The notes beneath the pieces were generated by a model. The model had not been told where the DNA came from, ran no database searches, and saw only the letters and a program-made list of their open reading frames with translations. A program made the position numbers and the translations under genes. From Variovorax sp. 679 (GTDB lineage: Bacteria; Pseudomonadota; Gammaproteobacteria; Burkholderiales; Burkholderiaceae_C): 64,000 nucleotides of DNA. The DNA lies in contig NZ_RXFS01000003.1 in assembly GCF_003952185.1 (NCBI RefSeq), forward strand, positions 186,001 to 250,000, in the 5' to 3' direction. Positions 45,264 to 53,208 of this stretch are shown one piece after another. How positions within the stretch are numbered: position 1 is the stretch's first letter; each line of letters opens with the position of its first letter.

Positions 45264-45731
45264 ATGAGCGATTCCAGCGATCTGCTGTTCCTGGATGTAG
45301 ATGGTGTTCTTCATCCTGTCGGCGCGGACTACTCGTTCAGCAGCAGGTTCTTCAGCCATTTGCCGCGGCTCGAAGAGCTTCTTCGAGAGTTCGATTCTGT
45401 CGACGTCGTCATCTCGTCGGATTGGCGACTGGCCGAGAGCATCGAGCAGTTGCAGCGCTATTTCTGTGCTGACATCCGGCATCGGATCATCGGAGCGACG
45501 CCACAGATTGATCCCAATGTGGTCGTCCACCACCGGCGCCAGTTGGAAATCCAAGCCTGGCTCGATGGGAATGGCCGCAGCGACGCGGAATGGGTCGCGC
45601 TTGACGATTGGCCCTCGAGCTTCGAACCGGGCTTCGCGCGGCTCGTGCTCACCGATCCCACGCGGGCATTCGACCAGGACAGCTTCCAGGAGTTGCGCTC
45701 GCACTTCCTGCGGTTCGCGAATGAACGATGA
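45264..45731 (+). CDS. HAD phosphatase of the RNA-repair-associated type (copy 1)
   Basis: This 155-residue HAD-fold protein resembles the HAD domain of Swiss-Army-Knife RNA repair proteins. Motif I is F-L-D-V-D-G-V-L-H with Asp11 and Asp13, motif II V-V-I-S-S-D-W-R, and motif III W-V-A-L-D-D-W. It lacks a large cap domain, as expected for polynucleotide-end phosphatases. The start M-S-D-S-S-D is used; an open extension of 23 codons overlaps the ParS gene and is unlikely. The gene end overlaps the start of the next phosphoesterase by 11 bases. Confidence 0.86.
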   Translation: MSDSSDLLFLDVDGVLHPVGADYSFSSRFFSHLPRLEELLREFDSVDVVISSDWRLAESIEQLQRYFCADIRHRIIGATPQIDPNVVVHHRRQLEIQAWLDGNGRSDAEWVALDDWPSSFEPGFARLVLTDPTRAFDQDSFQELRSHFLRFANER

Positions 45732-46686
45732 ACCGCCATCGGCATATGAAATGAAACCGCTCATCTCGTCGGACCTCCATGCGCGATCCGAGCGCGAGCG
45801 GTCAGCGCCAAAGCTGATGTTCTTCGGCGACCCGCACGGCAACTTCGACCTCGTGATCGCCGCGGTCGAACGCCTTCAGCCTGAGGCGATCGTGCTGCTG
45901 GGTGACATCCAGGCGTGCCGGCCTCTGCACGTCGAGCTGAGGCCGATCATGGATCTCACCGAGATCTGGTTCATCCCCGGGAACCACGACACGGACTCCG
46001 ACGCCGACTACGACAACCTGTGGGGATCAGAGCTGGCCACCCGCAACCTGCACGGGCGGATCGTCGAGATCGCCGGGTTCAAGGTCGCGGGCCTGGGCGG
46101 CATCTTCCGCAGCAAGATCTGGGATCCACGGCGGCCGATGGACGAGGCGGCGTTCCAATCGAGCGACGCCATGCGCCGAACCATGAAGAGCCATGAGCGA
46201 TGGCGTGACGGCATCTCGCGCAAGCACCGATCCTCCATCTTCCCGGATGAGTACCAGCGGTTGCTGCGCAGCGGACCCGCTGACATCCTGGTGACGCACG
46301 AAGCGCCGACGGCCCACCCACATGGCTGGAAGGTGATCGACGAACTCGCCGAAAAACTTGGCGTCGAACTGGCGGTCCATGGCCACCACCATCAGAACAT
46401 CGACTATGTCGGCGAGGGCTTGATGACCACCGCGACGCCTTTCCGCGCCTTCGGGGTCGAAATGGGATCGCACTTGACCTGGCCGCGCGATGAGCCTGGG
46501 CCGGGAGGGCCTTCACAAGACGTGCTCGATCTCGCTACTCAGGTGTTCGGCGCTGCGGCCCAAGCCTGGCTGGACAAGCCGCACGAACGGCTCGATGGTC
46601 AAACGCCGGCGACGCTCGCTGTCGAGGGCGGCGCTGACAGAGTGCGATCGATGCTCATCGCGATTCAACACGGCGGTGTCGTATGA
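45721..46686 (+). CDS. metallophosphoesterase fused to an MbcA/ParS antitoxin domain
   Basis: This is a 321-residue two-domain protein. Residues 30-250 form a calcineurin-like phosphoesterase with Asp37/His39 (G-D-P-H-G), Asp62 (L-L-G-D-I), Asn88/His89 (P-G-N-H-D), V-T-H-E-A-P and V-H-G-H-H-H. Residues 265-321 match the ParS/MbcA toxin-binding domain: V-F-G-A-A-A-Q-A-W-L-D-K-P-H-E-R-L-D-G, then A-V-E-G-G-A-D-R-V-R-S-M-L and I-Q-H-G-G-V. The catalytic part is not a close copy of its neighbours at 44153 and 47167. The fusion indicates that the two functions act together. An ATG at 45751 is an alternative start. Confidence 0.9.
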   Translation: MNDEPPSAYEMKPLISSDLHARSERERSAPKLMFFGDPHGNFDLVIAAVERLQPEAIVLLGDIQACRPLHVELRPIMDLTEIWFIPGNHDTDSDADYDNLWGSELATRNLHGRIVEIAGFKVAGLGGIFRSKIWDPRRPMDEAAFQSSDAMRRTMKSHERWRDGISRKHRSSIFPDEYQRLLRSGPADILVTHEAPTAHPHGWKVIDELAEKLGVELAVHGHHHQNIDYVGEGLMTTATPFRAFGVEMGSHLTWPRDEPGPGGPSQDVLDLATQVFGAAAQAWLDKPHERLDGQTPATLAVEGGADRVRSMLIAIQHGGVV

Positions 46687-46717
46687 GGGCCGGTGGAAAT
46701 GGGCCAGGAGATTCAGC

Positions 46718-47167
46718 GTGATCCTGTTCCTCGACTTCGACGGCGTGCTGCATCCGGAGGGGGAAGATCACGTCCTCAACGGCGGCGCCGACTTCTGCTT
46801 CCTGCCGCCGCTTGAAGCGTTGCTGCGCGAATTCCCGCATGTGAACATCGTGATCAGTTCGTCTTGGCGCGAGCAACTTCTCTATGAGACTCTGCTGAAG
46901 CCGTTCTCCAGTGACATCCGGGCTCGTATCCTTGGAGCCACGCCTCGTTCGGGCTTCGGCCTTCCATCGCCGTACAGGAAGCGTGAAAGAGAGATCCTCG
47001 CTTGGCTCCAGATCCACGATGCCGTCGACGAACCTTGGGTCGCGCTCGACGATGCCTATTGGCAGTTCGAGCACTGCAAGGACCATCTGGTGGTGTGTGG
47101 TTCGTTCACCGGCTTCGATGACAACGCCTGTGCCGAGCTTCGCGCGCACTTTGAAGGAGCATCCTGA
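46718..47167 (+). CDS. HAD phosphatase of the RNA-repair-associated type (copy 2)
   Basis: This 149-residue paralogue of the HAD gene at 45264 has motif I F-L-D-F-D-G-V-L-H-P (Asp6 and Asp8), motif II I-V-I-S-S-S-W-R and motif III W-V-A-L-D-D. The start is GTG at 46718, chosen because an AGGAG ribosome site lies seven bases upstream and motif I begins at residue 4; a longer open frame upstream overlaps the fused phosphoesterase gene. Its stop overlaps the next ATG by one base (TGATG). Predicted to remove phosphate from a polynucleotide end or a small molecule. Confidence 0.87.
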   Translation: MILFLDFDGVLHPEGEDHVLNGGADFCFLPPLEALLREFPHVNIVISSSWREQLLYETLLKPFSSDIRARILGATPRSGFGLPSPYRKREREILAWLQIHDAVDEPWVALDDAYWQFEHCKDHLVVCGSFTGFDDNACAELRAHFEGAS

Positions 47168-47994
47168 TGAGAGTGCTGATTCTTTCCGACCTTCACCTCG
47201 AGTTCGCGCCCTTCGAGCCGGTGCCTGATCTCGAGTTCGATGCTGTCATCCTCGCGGGCGACATTCATTCGCCGGCCAAGCGTGCCGTCCAGTGGGCGGC
47301 GGATCGTTTTCGCGGCAAGCCCGTGGTTTACCTGCCCGGAAATCACGAGTACTACGATGGGCGCCTTGACACGACACTGGCTGAAGCACGCGCCGAAGCC
47401 GAAGGAAGCAATGTCCATCTGCTAGACAGTGACGAACTGGTGATCGATGGCGTGCGCTTCCTTGGTGCAACGCTGTGGACCGACTTCGCGCTCGCCATCG
47501 AGACGCCTGAAGGTCTGGTCAGCGATGTCGGACGCGCCATGAAGATGGCGACCAATCTGCTGAACGACTATGCGCTGATCCGCACGTGCGACGAGTCGGC
47601 CGAGCCCGATACCTGGCGCTACAAGCAAGGAAGAAAGCTCCAGGCGGCGGACACGCTTCAGATTCATCAGGCGCAGCGCGCGTGGCTGCGAGACAGGCTT
47701 TCGCAACCGTTCGATGGCCCGACGGTCGTCGTGACTCACCACGCGCCTCATCGCGGCTCACTGGCGCAGCGTTACGCCGATGACTGGTCCTCAGGCGCAT
47801 TCGTCACCGAGCTCCCGGAAACCTTCTTCGATGTGCCCGTACTCTGGGTGCACGGCCACACACATCAGGCGTTCAACTATCAAGCCCGTTCTTGCCAAGT
47901 CGTGTGCAATCCGCGCGGCTATGTGAACTGGAGCGGCAGGATCGAGAACAAGGCGTTCGATCCCGCCCTGATCATCGACGTCAAATCCCGATGA
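47167..47994 (+). CDS. calcineurin-like metallophosphoesterase (copy 2)
   Basis: This 275-residue phosphoesterase is closely related to the one at 44153 along its whole length (both start with L-I-L-S-D-L-H-L-E-F, share G-V-R-F-L-G and T-L-W-T-D-F, and end with C-N-P-R-G-Y). Metal ligands are intact: Asp8/His10, Asp32, Asn59/His60 (P-G-N-H-E-Y), V-T-H-H-A-P-H-R and V-H-G-H-T-H. It is the last gene of the cluster and is coupled to the HAD gene by a one-base overlap. No ParS gene follows it. Confidence 0.93.
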   Translation: MRVLILSDLHLEFAPFEPVPDLEFDAVILAGDIHSPAKRAVQWAADRFRGKPVVYLPGNHEYYDGRLDTTLAEARAEAEGSNVHLLDSDELVIDGVRFLGATLWTDFALAIETPEGLVSDVGRAMKMATNLLNDYALIRTCDESAEPDTWRYKQGRKLQAADTLQIHQAQRAWLRDRLSQPFDGPTVVVTHHAPHRGSLAQRYADDWSSGAFVTELPETFFDVPVLWVHGHTHQAFNYQARSCQVVCNPRGYVNWSGRIENKAFDPALIIDVKSR

Positions 47995-48311
47995 CTTTGA
48001 TACGGCAACATGGGTTGCGCAGTGGCTCGATCAGCCTTTACCCGCTCTCGGTGGGCAACGACCTGCGGCACTGATGGACACTGCAGAGGGACAGGTGGTC
48101 GTATCGAACATCCTCTCTCTTGCCAAAAGAGGCGCCTACGCATGACGCAAGGTCAAGATGGGACTGCCGTCCCCCTCTTGCTCTCCGCCCATTCGACGAA
48201 TACCTCATTGTGATGTTGCCCCAGGGTGGAACGGATCCGGGGTGGCCAGTCGGTGTTCGACTTCGCCGACAGCCGCGGTGGCCAGCATGCGCGCGCCTTC
48301 CTCGGGCTGCG
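47995..48311. other. intergenic region, no gene recognised
   Basis: No frame with a start site, sensible composition and family similarity is seen between the phosphoesterase and the SnoaL-like gene. No clear terminator hairpin was found either. The two flanking genes converge here. Confidence 0.45.
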
Positions 48312-48728
48312 CTACTTGACTGGGGATGGGCTTGTCCAACTCGCTTGGGCTTCGGTATCCGGCCATGCCGAGCCCAAGGGCGAAAGCGTTAGCCACGTCT
48401 CGGTAAGTTTGCCGCCGACTGTCCGATAGAGTTGGAGACCCGCCTGGCTCTGCGCTTCCCCAGTCTGCGGGTCGTTCCACTTGAAAGCGAACCGATACCA
48501 AGCGCGATCACCACTGAAGGAGTGGTCGTAGACCACGATACGGATTCCCGGTCTGGCTTGGCGCATCTGGGCGATCTCGGCGGCATAGGCCTCGCGACTC
48601 ACTGTCCGGTCCCCCTTCTGATCGTGACGGGTGTAAGTCTCCGTCACGCAACTGGGGACGAGGTCAAAGCTGCCCTCGTGCCAAACCTGTTCCCAACGAT
48701 TGAAGAGATCCGTAAGCTGTTGCGTCAT
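48312..48728 (-). CDS. SnoaL-like / NTF2-fold protein
   Basis: This 138-residue protein has the NTF2/SnoaL cone fold: an N-terminal helix (L-F-N-R-W-E-Q-V-W-H), the C-V-T-E-T-Y-T-R-H-D segment, Y-A-A-E-I-A-Q-M-R-Q-A-R-P, then strands F-S-G-D-R-A-W-Y-R-F-A-F-K-W. The family includes polyketide cyclases, isomerases and binding proteins, so the reaction cannot be named. A CaiB-type remnant and a carbonic anhydrase gene lie upstream on the same strand. The C-terminal 15 residues are Ser/Pro-rich and may reflect a rearranged end. Confidence 0.8.
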   Translation of the reverse strand: MTQQLTDLFNRWEQVWHEGSFDLVPSCVTETYTRHDQKGDRTVSREAYAAEIAQMRQARPGIRIVVYDHSFSGDRAWYRFAFKWNDPQTGEAQSQAGLQLYRTVGGKLTETWLTLSPLGSAWPDTEAQASWTSPSPVK

Positions 48729-48840
48729 GTGTGCTTGTCCGTTTGGCTGCTTCGACGCCAGTGTCCGATGCTGGCCGACACCAGAAGTCTAGCTTGCTGG
48801 TCAGGAGCCATTGCGAAGACAAGGCGGGATCGCTGTTCGC

Positions 48841-49119
48841 TTACGCATAGGGCTTCTCAAACGCAGGATCGCAGGCAAGTTCGAGGCGATCACACAGTTC
48901 GCGGTAGGACTTTGGCCCGAGGGACGCGATCGAGACAAAGCCATCGTCGGCACAACGGCAGGTGTTGTGCCAGTGCGGGCCATCCAGCAGGCTTAGCCCG
49001 CGTGTCGTGCTCATTTGCCCTGCGGCCTGAAGTGACAGCAGCAGATTGGTCATAAGCGCTGCTCCATCGACGATAGCGACGTCCACGACCTGGCCCTGCC
49101 CGAAACCAAAAACTCGTGA
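48841..49119 (-). pseudogene. fragment of a CaiB/BaiF (alpha-methylacyl-CoA racemase) gene
   Basis: About 90 codons match the middle of class III CoA-transferases of the AMACR type: G-Q-V-V-D-V-A-I-V-D-G-A-A-L-M-T, then R-G-L-S-L-L-D-G, N-T-C-R-C-A-D-D-G-F-V-S-I, and L-C-D-R-L-E-L. Intact proteins have about 360 residues. Neither the N-terminal CoA-binding part nor the C-terminal third is present in adjacent frames. This is a decayed remnant carried in the island. Confidence 0.65.
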
Positions 49120-49191
49120 GTTCGTCGCGGGGCTAGTACGGAGCTTGAGGCCAACAAGGCTGCCGCAGTATCTGGATCTCGTGGCCCTAAA

Positions 49192-49836
49192 TCAGGCGCT
49201 ATCCGGCTTTCTAGCCGCAGGATGGTTCGCCAACGGCACAAAACTATTCGTCCCCATGTCCAGCGCGTCAATCGAGCCGCTTTCAATGTCGTAAACCCAG
49301 CCGTGCAGAGTCAGCGTACCTTGGGCAAGTGCCAGCGCAACAGACGGGTGCGTTCGCAAGTTGTTCAATTGAGCGAGTACGTTTTCCCGCACCATGCCAT
49401 CCACGCGTGAGCGTTCGTCCGCGTGCGGTTTCGCTTCATTGATCATGCGCGCGGCGTCAGCGTAGCGCAGCCAAGACTTCACAGCAGGCATCGTGTCCAG
49501 GCAGGCACAGGTTGCAATCGCCTTCATGGCGCCGCAATCAGAATGCCCGCAGATGACGATATCGCTGACCTTCAACGCCGATACAGCGAACTCAACGGTT
49601 GCCGAGACGCCACCGGGTTCTGGACCGAAGGAAGGAACGATGTTGCCTGCGTTGCGCATGACAAAGAGATCCCCCGGCTCTCGTTGCGTGACGAGCTCGG
49701 GCACCATCCGACTGTCCGAACACGAGATGAACAACGCCTTTGGGGTCTGGCTCTTTGCCAACTCCCGGAAGAGCTCCTTACGAGTGGGGAATACTTCCGC
49801 CTGGAAGCGAAGAAAGCCGGCAATGATGTCTTGCAT
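49192..49836 (-). CDS. beta-class carbonic anhydrase
   Basis: This 214-residue zinc enzyme interconverts CO2 and bicarbonate. Zinc ligands are Cys39, His98 and Cys101; Asp41-Ser-Arg43 forms the catalytic dyad (S-C-S-D-S-R-M), and C-G-H-S-D-C-G-A carries the second half of the site. The length is typical of the bacterial plant-like (Can/CynT) beta type. It stands alone between the CaiB remnant and a small HTH gene, with no bicarbonate transporter or cyn genes next to it. Confidence 0.96.
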   Translation of the reverse strand: MQDIIAGFLRFQAEVFPTRKELFRELAKSQTPKALFISCSDSRMVPELVTQREPGDLFVMRNAGNIVPSFGPEPGGVSATVEFAVSALKVSDIVICGHSDCGAMKAIATCACLDTMPAVKSWLRYADAARMINEAKPHADERSRVDGMVRENVLAQLNNLRTHPSVALALAQGTLTLHGWVYDIESGSIDALDMGTNSFVPLANHPAARKPDSA

Positions 49837-49915
49837 GCCGGCAGTCTAATCTGCCCAAAGTTCTCCAAGGATTTGTCCGGCTACAAGCGCGGCGACGAGA
49901 CGGCACAATGCGTCC

Positions 49916-50356
49916 ATGCCAAACATCGCCTCGATCCTGAAAGCTGAAATCTCCCGCGTTGCTCGCAAAGAGGTGCGCGCTGAGATAGAAACGCTCAAGA
50001 AGGCATCCGTCGCCCATCGCTCATCGATTGCTGAGCTACGTCGCCAAGTGAATTCACTTGAGAAGGAACTGCGTCGTGTTGCGAAGGGTTCGAAGCGCCC
50101 CGCCACAGCCGTTGATCCGGACAATGAAGCGGCAGAAGGCACGAAGCGCCGATTCAGCGCAACCAGGTTGGCGGCACACCGCGCAAAGCTCGGGCTCTCC
50201 GCGGCGAGCTATGGGCAACTGATCGGCGTTTCCGGGCAAACGATCTACCACTGGGAACAAGGCAAGGCACGCCCGCGGGCGGCACAACTCGAAAATCTTG
50301 CGGCAGCGCGAGATCTTGGCGCACGCGAAATTGCGGAGCGCCTAACCACGCGATAG
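49916..50356 (+). CDS. coiled-coil protein with C-terminal XRE-type HTH
   Basis: This 146-residue protein has a charged coiled coil at residues 5-60 (E-I-S-R-V-A-R-K-E-V-R-A-E-I-E-T-L-K-K) and a basic linker. A helix-turn-helix follows at about 80-145 (L-S-A-A-S-Y-G-Q-L-I-G-V-S-G-Q-T-I-Y-H-W-E-Q-G-K-A-R-P). The W-E-Q-G-K motif is classic for the lambda-repressor fold. The coil probably mediates multimer formation. It converges with the PIN-like gene, whose stop is the adjacent base. Its target is unknown; it could act on the neighbouring ImmA-PIN unit. Confidence 0.78.
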   Translation: MPNIASILKAEISRVARKEVRAEIETLKKASVAHRSSIAELRRQVNSLEKELRRVAKGSKRPATAVDPDNEAAEGTKRRFSATRLAAHRAKLGLSAASYGQLIGVSGQTIYHWEQGKARPRAAQLENLAAARDLGAREIAERLTTR

Positions 50357-50983
50357 TCAGAGCTTTTCGCAGATCAGCGAGGGATCGCACAGCGAAGTCA
50401 GTTCGCCGATGTACGAGGCGAGCGCCTCCCGGACCGAGGCCTCCCCTGCGTCGCAGCGACTCCCCATGATGATGTTCACTGCAACGTCGATCTTCTTCCA
50501 AGGACACACCTTAGATCGAAGGACGTCCAATCCCCATTGGTTCAGCCCTGCCTCGATGATTCGCTCCACGCAGATCACCCGACCATGAAACGGTTCACGC
50601 GCTTCAGGCGGTAGCGCTGCGAGTGCGCGCAGCGCCCGCTTGTCTCCGGTCAGCAGCCTTGTATCTGGCGCGGCCACGAGCGATGCGAGAAGCACCGCCT
50701 CACCGGCGTCGATGCCCAACACGTTTTCGAAATCCCCAAGGCTTTGGCTCGCAGGCTCTATCGGCGCCTGCATCAAGGCTATGGCTTCGAGCACGCGGTC
50801 GGCTGCCTCGACTGCGTGGAACACACGCATGTCGAGCTTGCTCTTTGCTTTGATGGCCCGGTACTTTGACGAGGCGAGCGTAGTGCACTCTTGCAGCGGG
50901 ATGCCCATCAACGATGGGATCTCATCGAGAAGCCCCCAATGCGCCAGCTTGCACAGCGCGTCGACGTCTATCAGTAGACGCAC
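50357..50983 (-). CDS. PIN-like nuclease-domain protein
   Basis: This 208-residue protein resembles PIN-domain ribonucleases. The acidic residues are in place: Asp6 (L-L-I-D-V-D-A-L), Asp92/Glu95 (G-I-D-A-G-E-A-V-L-L-A) and Asp114 (L-L-T-G-D-K-R-A-L). PIN toxins cut RNA and are usually held by an antitoxin. It lies 3 bp downstream of an ImmA/IrrE-type protease gene on the same strand, preceded by an XRE gene, so the three form one unit. Family assignment is by motif spacing, so moderate. Confidence 0.76.
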   Translation of the reverse strand: MRLLIDVDALCKLAHWGLLDEIPSLMGIPLQECTTLASSKYRAIKAKSKLDMRVFHAVEAADRVLEAIALMQAPIEPASQSLGDFENVLGIDAGEAVLLASLVAAPDTRLLTGDKRALRALAALPPEAREPFHGRVICVERIIEAGLNQWGLDVLRSKVCPWKKIDVAVNIIMGSRCDAGEASVREALASYIGELTSLCDPSLICEKL

Positions 50984-50986
50984 GCT

Positions 50987-52009
50987 TCAGTTCGCTCCAT
51001 CCCAGCCGGTGATCTGCGACACGAGGTCCTGCAGGTCATCGGCGACGCGACTGAGATCCAGGTGCGAGCGCAACTGCTGCAGGAGCGCCCCCTCTGGATC
51101 CAGGTCTTCACTGAGGAAGTTCAACGCCGTCAGCGCGGTGGGCCAACGCTTCGTGAGAAAGGCATATCTCAGAACGAAGTGCCCCGCTTCGATGCCCACA
51201 GCGCCAGCAGCGCCGCGGGCAAGTACCGCGATGTCCACAGGCGCAGCCAAGGCTGGCCATTTGGTCACATGCGCCGTCACCTCATCGCCGCCCAGCGTCT
51301 GGAGCGCGAAGCTGTCTGCTTCTGCCTCCTGGCCGTCTGTCGACAACTCGGTTGCATACGTGCTCGTCTCCTGAAGCGATACGTCGATGATGGAGGATCC
51401 GGGGCGCAGGTGCCCCAGTGCGATGTGTCCGATCTCATGCGCCAGGATGAAGCTCAGCCAGGCCCGCGACGACTTCTTCTTCGCGATCACGATGGCCGGA
51501 CGTCCGCCCAACTGCAGCGCGGCCCCATCCATCTTGCGCACGCCCACAGGCAGGTGTGGCAAGGGAATCACCGGGATTCCGTGGGCCCAGCACAGGTCCA
51601 GAAGAGCACTGAAGCCGAACTGACCAGCGCGATCGCGCATGGCCAGTGCGCGCAACTCGCTTGGATCTTGAGGCAGCGGAACATATGAGATCGGCAAGGC
51701 AGCCAGCACTGCCTGTGCGAGAGATGACGCAATGAAGCTCGCGGCCGACAGTGACGATGCCTCGATGTTGACCGAGTGCTTGTAGGCAACACTGGCCATG
51801 GCGCCCTTGGGAACGATCTGACCCGACAGCAGCGGCTGAAGCTCGACGCTCAGCCGCCTGCTGACGTGCATCGCCAACTCCGCCGCACCGCCGCGTTCCT
51901 TCTCCAGCGCAGGGTCCCACCAGTCAGGCAGCAGCCGGCGCACTTGCGCGCGCGTCAGGCCGATCGCCGACACGGCTTGGTAGATGGTCTTGGCATCCGG
52001 ATGGGTCAC
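50987..52009 (-). CDS. ImmA/IrrE-family metalloprotease
   Basis: This 340-residue protein has a zinc-protease signature His191-Glu-x-x-His195 (I-L-A-H-E-I-G-H-I-A-L-G-H) and the downstream acidic helix Q-E-A-E-A-D-S-F-A that supplies the third ligand. ImmA cleaves a repressor to switch on an integrative element, and IrrE cleaves DdrO after DNA damage. Here the XRE-type gene overlapping its start by 4 bases is the natural target. XRE plus COG2856 protease pairs are also known as toxin-antitoxin candidates. The N-terminal 100 residues are not assigned. Confidence 0.93.
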   Translation of the reverse strand: MTHPDAKTIYQAVSAIGLTRAQVRRLLPDWWDPALEKERGGAAELAMHVSRRLSVELQPLLSGQIVPKGAMASVAYKHSVNIEASSLSAASFIASSLAQAVLAALPISYVPLPQDPSELRALAMRDRAGQFGFSALLDLCWAHGIPVIPLPHLPVGVRKMDGAALQLGGRPAIVIAKKKSSRAWLSFILAHEIGHIALGHLRPGSSIIDVSLQETSTYATELSTDGQEAEADSFALQTLGGDEVTAHVTKWPALAAPVDIAVLARGAAGAVGIEAGHFVLRYAFLTKRWPTALTALNFLSEDLDPEGALLQQLRSHLDLSRVADDLQDLVSQITGWDGAN

Positions 52010-52389
52010 AGCATGTTCCTGGTTGCCGTCAATGGCGCGCTCTTCAAGACGGGTCCCAACGCCTCGATCAATCGGGCGAGCAAGTCGGCCGTCTCCGGCC
52101 GCCCGTCCCAGACACGCTCGAGCGCGTCTCGCACACGGGGATTATCGAGCACACCGCCTATCTCTGTTATGCCATTTTCGAAATCAATATTTGCATAATC
52201 CAACAGCGGCCGAATGGCTGTCGTCACGGACTTCGTCCGCCCGCTCAAAAACCGGCTGACTGTGGGCTGGCCTACACCTGCAGCCTGAGAAAGCGCATTC
52301 ACCGACATGCTCTGTCGCTTCAGGTACAGCCTGAGTGCTTCTCTGGCCCGGACCGCTTCCAACGTGGTGGGCTTTGCTGTTCTTGGCAT
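52006..52389 (-). CDS. XRE-family HTH regulator
   Basis: This 127-residue regulator has a helix-turn-helix in the first half (L-Y-L-K-R-Q-S-M-S-V-N-A-L-S-Q-A-A-G-V-G-Q-P-T-V-S-R-F-L-S-G) and a helical C-terminal part that may bind a partner or be cleaved by the adjacent protease. The ATG at 52389 is chosen; it lies six bases after a TATAAT box, so the transcript may be nearly leaderless. It is divergent from an sce7726-family gene and shares with it a palindromic operator-like site, so it probably controls both directions. Confidence 0.88.
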   Translation of the reverse strand: MPRTAKPTTLEAVRAREALRLYLKRQSMSVNALSQAAGVGQPTVSRFLSGRTKSVTTAIRPLLDYANIDFENGITEIGGVLDNPRVRDALERVWDGRPETADLLARLIEALGPVLKSAPLTATRNML

Positions 52390-52391
52390 AG

Positions 52392-52408
52392 TTGCATTAT
52401 ACAATGCA
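52392..52408. promoter_or_regulatory. palindromic operator and -10 box between the divergent genes
   Basis: TGCATT-ATAC-AATGCA (52393-52408) is a perfect 6-bp inverted repeat inside the 23-bp gap between the XRE and sce7726-family genes. On the minus strand it contains TATAAT (52401-52396). A promoter there would be blocked by a bound repressor, consistent with autoregulation by the XRE protein. Confidence 0.45.
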
Positions 52409-52412
52409 TAAA

Positions 52413-53057
52413 ATGAGCACTCCCTCCATCACCGAAAGCGAGCTGCGCCAAGCGGTGCGTTCGCGACTCCTCGCCGACGCCACCAAGTCGGGTGGAAGGC
52501 TCTTCGAAGAGCTCGGGATCGAAGGTGGGGAGGCGCGGGTAGATCTGGCGCTGGTGGATACACAGCTCAGCGCCTTCGAGCTGAAGAGCGATCTCGATTC
52601 GTTCGCACGCTTGCACAACCAGATTCATGCCTACAACCGCGTCTTCGACCGGGTGACGTTGGTCACGGGTCCGATCTATTCCGAGGCCAGTCTGGCCTTG
52701 ATGCCTACATGGTGGGGCGTCTGGTCAGCCGCGCGCCGTGTGGACGGCACGCTCGCACTGCGCGTGCTGCGCAAGCCGAAGGCCAACCCGATACAGGACC
52801 GCCTGAGCATGGCCATGCTCTTGTGGCGCGCCGAATGCATCGAAGCGCTGGCGTCGCATAGGGGCGAACTGCCGCCCAAGCGAGCTACGAAGTTCGAGTT
52901 GCAAGAAATGCTCGCTCGGGAACTGAGCGTGCGTACGCTGCGCGAAGCTGTCACCAGTTTTCTGCGCAAACGGCAGGCGGGTTTCTTGCCGTCGACTTCG
53001 CTCACTTCGGATGGCACCTCGGATGCCGTCGCCTTCGCACTGAGTTGCTTGGCATAG
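52413..53057 (+). CDS. sce7726-family protein, nuclease-like
   Basis: This 214-residue protein is of the sce7726 family. It has the D...E-x-K arrangement of PD-(D/E)xK nucleases: Asp44 (A-R-V-D-L-A-L-V-D), then Glu56-x-Lys58 (F-E-L-K-S-D-L-D). The rest of the first half matches the family (I-T-E-S-E-L-R-Q-A-V, then Y-D/N-R-V-F-D-R-V-T-L-V). The start at 52413 avoids the palindrome. sce7726 genes recur beside sce7725/beta-type genes in bacterial islands, and here the next gene is a beta protein. Substrate and role are not established. Confidence 0.86.
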   Translation: MSTPSITESELRQAVRSRLLADATKSGGRLFEELGIEGGEARVDLALVDTQLSAFELKSDLDSFARLHNQIHAYNRVFDRVTLVTGPIYSEASLALMPTWWGVWSAARRVDGTLALRVLRKPKANPIQDRLSMAMLLWRAECIEALASHRGELPPKRATKFELQEMLARELSVRTLREAVTSFLRKRQAGFLPSTSLTSDGTSDAVAFALSCLA

Positions 53058-53208
53058 GCCGTGGCGCGGCCTGAACCAACAAGGCCAACAAAGCGAGACA
53101 TACATCGGCGAACTGAAACCGCAGCGTTGGTGGAGCCTGGGAAATCCCGTAATCCAGTGTAAGCAATCGTGACGTACCCTTTAGACTCAAAAAAGTCTGG
53201 AGGGATCA

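Noticed and set aside
43170..47994. A RES-domain or ADP-ribosyltransferase toxin expected beside ParS domains
   Set aside because: Searched by eye in all genes of the cluster and its flanks; none has such a fold or motif, so a standard MbcTA/ParST system is not claimed.
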